From the NCBI GenBank assembly GCA_964535015.1, contig CAZHRU010000003.1, positions 4,647 to 68,646 of the forward strand: DNA of 64,000 bases, read 5' to 3'. Below the pieces are notes generated by a model. It ran no database searches and was not told the origin of the DNA. It worked only from the letters and a program-made list of their open reading frames with translations. Origin of the DNA: CAZDUS01 sp964535015 (GTDB lineage: Bacteria; Verrucomicrobiota; Kiritimatiellia; CAIKKV01; CAITUY01). The position numbers and the translations under genes were made by a program. Position 1 is the first letter of the stretch. The number at the start of each line of letters is the position of its first letter. This document shows, piece after piece, positions 60,447-64,000 of the stretch.

Positions 60447-61742
60447 ATGCAGAATGGAATTCAACAGAACCAGGCGAGGACCGACGGCGAAATGCTGGCG
60501 GCCTTTGTGTCCGGCGGGGATGAACAGGCGTTTGCCACAGTCATCCAGCGACACGGACGAATGGTTGCGGGTGTAGCGCACGGTATTCTTGGGGACTGGC
60601 ACGAAGCGCAGGACGTTGCCCAGGCGGTGTTTCTAGTGTTGGCCCGTAAAGCGGGTCGGCTCCAGGCATCCCTGAGCGTCGCTCCATGGTTGCATCGTGT
60701 AGCCCATGATGTTGCTGTGGACGCCCTGCGACGCCGGCAGAGCCGGAGTCGCCATGAAAGAGATGGGGACCTAATGAACTTGCCGTATACTTCCGTGAAG
60801 TCGCTGGAGTCCATGAGTGGTGATCAGCGTCGGCAACTGCAGGAGCAGTTGGGTCGTCTGCCTGACAGGTATCGTGCACCGTTGGTGCTATGTTACCTGG
60901 AGGGTCAGACCTCTGAACAGGCGGCGCAGATGCTGGGGTTGGAGGCCGGCACATTACGCAAGCGACTGGAAAGGGGTAGGGACCGGTTACGGCAACGACT
61001 GGCACGGGCCGGTTGGGTGGTTACGACTGGGACGTTGATGACATTGCTTTCTGCGGAAACCGGGGCCGCTGTCCTCCCGGCGTCATACATCTCCGCCACG
61101 GTTAAGGCTTGTAGCCTGGTTGCGACGGGGAAATTTGCGGCTGGAGTGGGGGTGGGAATAATCTCGCCCAACGTGGCCGCGCTTACGAAAGGGACCCTGC
61201 ATATGTTGTTTATCAGCAAACTCAAAACTGCCATTGTAGTCGCCACCGCCTCTGTTGCCGTTGTTGGCACTGGCATTGTGACCGCGACGCAACAAGGTCA
61301 GTCGCCAATGGCGGCTCCTGTTGCCGTAACGAAAGGTCAGTCCTCGATCAGTCAAACACCGGCCCGACAGACGCAAGTGCAAAGCGTTGCGGTCCCTGCG
61401 AAGGCGCTGGTGCCGAGTTCGGCGCCAGATGGCATCTGGGTTCCCATTGACCCCGGGGCTGCAAGAGTGAACGCGGGTACGGGGACACAAGGCCAGTCGC
61501 CGGCAGTATCTGTGCATAGTGTAAAAGGTCAAATTGTGTCAATCAACGAAAGTCGCCTGACGCTCCGCGTATCTGGGGGGCAAAGTAGTGATATGCTTTG
61601 CAGTGTCGGCCCGGGCACCACGGTCATACTGATGGGCGGGAAGCAGGGGGCGCTGACCGATCTCAATGCGAGTCAGATGGTGAAAGCGACCTTGGACTCG
61701 CAATGGAAGCAGGTAATAAAAATTGAAATCGTCGAGCGGTGA
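60447..61742 (+). CDS. ECF sigma factor with membrane anchor and small beta domain
   Basis: 431 residues from the ATG at 60447. An earlier GTG at 60348 is possible but adds residues unlike the family. Region 2 (AFATVIQRHGRMVAGVAHGI, GDWHEAQDVAQAVFLVLARK) and region 4 (LPDRYRAPLVLCYLEGQTSE, GTLRKRLERGRDRLRQRLAR) are clear. The following segment matches the other sigma factor (GAAVLPASYISATVKA, AAGVGVGIISPNVAALTKGT) up to a membrane helix at about 259-281. The C-terminal ~75 residues (VKGQIVSINESRLTLRVSGG, VKATLDSQWKQVIKIEI) look like a small OB-type (DUF5666-like) barrel. The two genes are diverged tandem copies that share anchor design but have different outer domains. Confidence 0.82.
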   Translation: MQNGIQQNQARTDGEMLAAFVSGGDEQAFATVIQRHGRMVAGVAHGILGDWHEAQDVAQAVFLVLARKAGRLQASLSVAPWLHRVAHDVAVDALRRRQSRSRHERDGDLMNLPYTSVKSLESMSGDQRRQLQEQLGRLPDRYRAPLVLCYLEGQTSEQAAQMLGLEAGTLRKRLERGRDRLRQRLARAGWVVTTGTLMTLLSAETGAAVLPASYISATVKACSLVATGKFAAGVGVGIISPNVAALTKGTLHMLFISKLKTAIVVATASVAVVGTGIVTATQQGQSPMAAPVAVTKGQSSISQTPARQTQVQSVAVPAKALVPSSAPDGIWVPIDPGAARVNAGTGTQGQSPAVSVHSVKGQIVSINESRLTLRVSGGQSSDMLCSVGPGTTVILMGGKQGALTDLNASQMVKATLDSQWKQVIKIEIVER

Positions 61743-62064
61743 GATGATGGAATCGTAATTGAAGACCGGATAGTCTGGCGGACTATCCGGTCTTATTGAG
61801 GGGACTAGGGCAAGAGGAGTAATCCAAGAGGAATGGTTCGGGGTGATGTTGGGTTATGACAATTTGCATGTCCCTAGTGTCCTGAACCGGATAATGTGCC
61901 TAATCATCTCGCCGAGACCATAGGCCACCGTCATTTCCTGGCTTTCAACGTTCGTGCCCTTAACGGGGCGGTCTTGCCCCTCCTAAAAAAGGCTAAACTG
62001 CTACTAGTTTCTAGGCCTGATCCTAACGTCCCTCGGGGATCGACACCAAAACTCGGAGATGCGT
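61743..62064. other. Intergenic region with terminator
   Basis: 322 bases between the second sigma factor and the convergently oriented aminotransferase gene. A strong terminator hairpin lies at its left end (listed separately). The remainder, which includes GCCCTTAACGGGGCGGTC near 61955, shows no gene or repeat that I can name. Confidence 0.6.
61762..61794 (+). terminator. Rho-independent-like terminator after the second ECF sigma gene
   Basis: AAGACCGGATAGTC and GACTATCCGGTCTT form a perfect 14-bp stem with a 5-base loop, 20 bases after the stop codon, followed by ATT. The T-tract is short, but the stem is strong and well placed. Confidence 0.8.
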
Positions 62065-63180
62065 CTATTGCGCGAAGAACTCCTTGATGTTTTGGACGAC
62101 CCAGTCCGCCTGGGCATCGGAAAGTTCGGGGTAGATGGGAAGGGCGAGGGTTTCGAGGGCGGCGCGTTCGCTTTCGGGGAAGTCGCCTTTCTTGTGGCCG
62201 AGGTAGGCGAAGCAGTCCTGCAGGTGCAGAGGGAGCGGGTAGTAGACCTCGACGCCGATGTCCCGTTTCTGGAGGAAGGCGCGCAGGTCGTCCCGGCGGG
62301 GTGTGCGGATGATGTACTGGTTGAAGACATGGCGCGACATGACGGTGGGCGGCAGGCGGAGGGGGTTGTTTGCGAGTCCGGCGGCGGCGAAGAGGCGGTC
62401 ATAGCGGGCCGCGTTGGCCTGCCGCTGGCGGGTCCAGGCGTCCAGGTGGTTGAGTTTCACGTTGACCACGGCGGCCTGCAGGGCATCGAGGCGGAAGTTG
62501 CCGCCGAGGAGGTGGTGGAAGTACTTGGGTTCCATGCCGTGGACACGCAGGACGGCCAGGCGGGTGGCACGGTCCTTGTCCAGGCAGGTGATGGCGCCGC
62601 CATCGCCTGCGCCGCCGAGGTTCTTGGAGGGGAAGAACGAGAAGCAGCCGTAGGTGCCGATGGTGCCGGCGCGCCGTCCTTTGTATTCCGCGCCGATGGA
62701 CTGGCAGGCGTCCTCGATGACGGCGAGTTTGCGGCGGTTGGCGATGGCCATGATGGGGTCCATGTCGGCCATCTGGCCATAGAGATGGACGGGCATGATG
62801 GCGCGGGTCTTTGGGGTGATGGCGGCTTCGATTGTGGTGACATTGATGTTGAAGGTGGCCGGTTCGATATCCACGAAGACGGGGCGGGCGCCGAGGCGTG
62901 CGATGGAACCGGCGGTGGCGAAGAAGGTGTAGGGGGTGGTGATGACTTCGTCGCCGGGGCCGACGCCTTCGGCCATGAGGGCGAGGAGCAGGGCGTCGGT
63001 TCCGGAGGAGACGCCGATGGCGTGGGGGCAGTGGCAGTAGGCGGCGAGGGACTCCTCGCAGGCCTTGACGTTGGGGCCCATGATGAAGTACTGGGATTCG
63101 AATACCTGCGCCACGGCGGCGTCAATCTCGCTACGGATGCTTTGGTACTGCGCTTTCAGATCCAACAACGGTACGTTCAT
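62065..63180 (-). CDS. DegT/DnrJ/EryC1-family sugar aminotransferase
   Basis: 371 residues from the ATG at 63180. N-terminal VPLLDLKAQYQSIRSEIDAA, cofactor-binding GVSSGTDALLLAL and EDACQSIGAEYKG, and the pyridoxal-phosphate Lys in CFSFFPSKNLGGAGDGG identify the family. The C-terminal part has FRLDALQAAVVNVKL and GVEVYYPLPLHLQ. It transfers an amino group to a keto-sugar nucleotide, consistent with WbpE-type action after the dehydrogenase encoded at 56544. The partial epimerase gene lies upstream on the same strand. The sigma factors between it and the dehydrogenase interrupt the cluster. Confidence 0.95.
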   Translation of the reverse strand: MNVPLLDLKAQYQSIRSEIDAAVAQVFESQYFIMGPNVKACEESLAAYCHCPHAIGVSSGTDALLLALMAEGVGPGDEVITTPYTFFATAGSIARLGARPVFVDIEPATFNINVTTIEAAITPKTRAIMPVHLYGQMADMDPIMAIANRRKLAVIEDACQSIGAEYKGRRAGTIGTYGCFSFFPSKNLGGAGDGGAITCLDKDRATRLAVLRVHGMEPKYFHHLLGGNFRLDALQAAVVNVKLNHLDAWTRQRQANAARYDRLFAAAGLANNPLRLPPTVMSRHVFNQYIIRTPRRDDLRAFLQKRDIGVEVYYPLPLHLQDCFAYLGHKKGDFPESERAALETLALPIYPELSDAQADWVVQNIKEFFAQ

Positions 63181-63239
63181 TGCATATTCTCCTGGAAGGG
63201 ATTCAACCACAACGGGGACGAGAAGGGGGCGGGAGTATT

Positions 63240-63402
63240 AACATGGATAGGCAGGATGGACAGGATGGGGAGAGGGGAAGGTGCGGGGAGGATTTTACCA
63301 CAAAGGTCACCCTCCGTCGCCAAGGCTGTGGCGGGCAAGTGAAGGGCACGAAGCATGGGGGAGGGGAATCTGAACATGGATAAACAGGATGGACAGGATG
63401 GG
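63240..63402. repeat. Two copies of an ATGGATA-CAGGATGGACAGGATGGG repeat
   Basis: A 30-base unit containing CAGGATGGACAGGATGGG at 63240-63269 and again at 63373-63402, differing at two positions. Between them is a CCACAAAGGTCACC element. They fill the 234-base gap between the aminotransferase and epimerase genes. No gene is supported there. Confidence 0.8.
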
Positions 63403-63414
63403 CGGAGGGGGGGG

Positions 63415-64000
63415 TCAGCATCGGTGGTACTCCCGGTACCATTTGACAAACTGGGGGATGCCTTGCGCGATGGAGGTGGTGGGGCGGAACCCAAGTTTTT
63501 CTCCGGCGAGGGAAACATCCGCGTAGGTGGCTTCGACATCGCCCGGTTGCATGGGGAGGAGTTCGGTTATGGGCGTCACGCCGAGTGTTTCGGAGAGAAT
63601 GCGGATCATGTCCATCAGGTTCTCGGCGTGATGGTTGCCGAGATTGAACACTTCGTACGGGGCCAGACTTGGGCGGAAGAGGGATGCCTTGATACCGGCG
63701 ACGATGTCATCCACATAGGTGAAGTCGCGGCGCATCTTGCCGTGGTTGAAGACCTTGATGGGGCGGCCGGCCAGCATGGATTCGGTGAAGAGCCACAGGG
63801 CCATATCCGGGCGGCCCCAGGGTCCGTAGACGGTGAAGAAGCGCAGGCCGACGGTCTGGAGGCCGAAGAGATGGGTGTAGGTGTGGGCCATCAACTCGTT
63901 GGCCTTTTTTGTGGCGGCGTAGAGGCTGATGGGGTGATCCACGGGGTCGCTCTCGCTGAACGGCAGTTTGGTGTTGCCGCCGTAGACGCTGGAACTGGAG
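63415..64000 (-). CDS. NAD-dependent nucleotide-sugar epimerase, 5' truncated at window end
   Basis: Partial: the frame runs off the right edge, so the N-terminal NAD-binding region is outside the window. The visible ~194 residues show SSSVYGGN, the catalytic YAATK (Tyr and Lys of the SDR family), GLRFFTVYGPWGRPDMAL, RRDFTYVDDIVAGI and the C-terminal PGDVEATYADVSLAGEKLGF. This matches the UDP-glucuronate 4-epimerase/WbpP group. It works on UDP-sugars by C4 inversion and should belong with the dehydrogenase and aminotransferase in surface-polysaccharide precursor synthesis. Confidence 0.92.
   Translation of the reverse strand, partial: SSSSVYGGNTKLPFSESDPVDHPISLYAATKKANELMAHTYTHLFGLQTVGLRFFTVYGPWGRPDMALWLFTESMLAGRPIKVFNHGKMRRDFTYVDDIVAGIKASLFRPSLAPYEVFNLGNHHAENLMDMIRILSETLGVTPITELLPMQPGDVEATYADVSLAGEKLGFRPTTSIAQGIPQFVKWYREYHRC

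Noticed and set aside
1..64000. tRNA, rRNA, prophage or insertion-sequence genes.
   Set aside because: No cloverleaf with a GGTTC-type arm, no rRNA stretch and no transposase, integrase or phage structural protein was recognised on either strand.

Overview
The window is chromosomal DNA from a Gram-negative bacterium, most likely a member of the PVC superphylum (Verrucomicrobiota, Kiritimatiellota or Lentisphaerota). Pointers are two ECF sigma factors with long membrane-tethered C-terminal extensions, stand-alone URO-D-family proteins, a bacterial FKP-type fucokinase/GDP-fucose pyrophosphorylase, outer-membrane proteins (FadL, TolC-like and porin-like), and many dispersed intergenic repeats. 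The assignment is by gene content only. GC is high, and the + strand is G-rich under genes of both orientations, so most of the window looks like the leading strand of one replichore. No rRNA, tRNA, CRISPR, insertion sequence or prophage was seen. Layout: 1-18.7 kb is a signalling region. It holds a c-di-GMP enzyme, a tightly overlapping operon (ketosynthase, two paralogous histidine kinases, NtrC-type sigma-54 activator), a divergent SAM methyltransferase, a sigma-54 promoter driving a FadL-type porin plus a receiver-kinase, two B12-type radical SAM proteins, and a second kinase/receiver pair. 18.7-28.7 kb holds a J-domain-like protein, a SIMPL protein, a PyrC-AroK fusion, the rpmH-rnpA-yidD-yidC block, plsY-gpsA and a URO-D protein. 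28.9-39.2 kb is a rightward run: FKP, purD, purE, a degenerate S41 protein, a TsaC-phosphatase fusion, an RpiB-GlyA fusion, a cyclic-nucleotide-binding protein, nth and a lipoprotein. 39.4-48 kb holds a 946-residue repetitive lipoprotein, a second URO-D protein, a TPR-like membrane protein and an amtB-PII-porin operon, separated by repeat-rich gaps. 48-54.5 kb is a TetR-controlled RND efflux operon. 54.4-64 kb holds a lactate permease, nucleotide-sugar genes (dehydrogenase, aminotransferase, partial epimerase) and the two ECF sigma factors. How the genes work together: the ketosynthase/methyltransferase/FadL/kinase/sigma-54 genes may form a circuit that makes, imports and senses a hydrophobic molecule (inference). 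The ammonium operon, efflux operon and housekeeping blocks are conventional. The nucleotide-sugar genes probably feed a surface polysaccharide. The most unusual aspects are the ketosynthase lacking its second catalytic His, three enzyme fusions within 17 kb, short dispersed repeats that have become part of protein-coding ends and linkers, the repetitive lipoprotein, and the membrane-tethered sigma factors.
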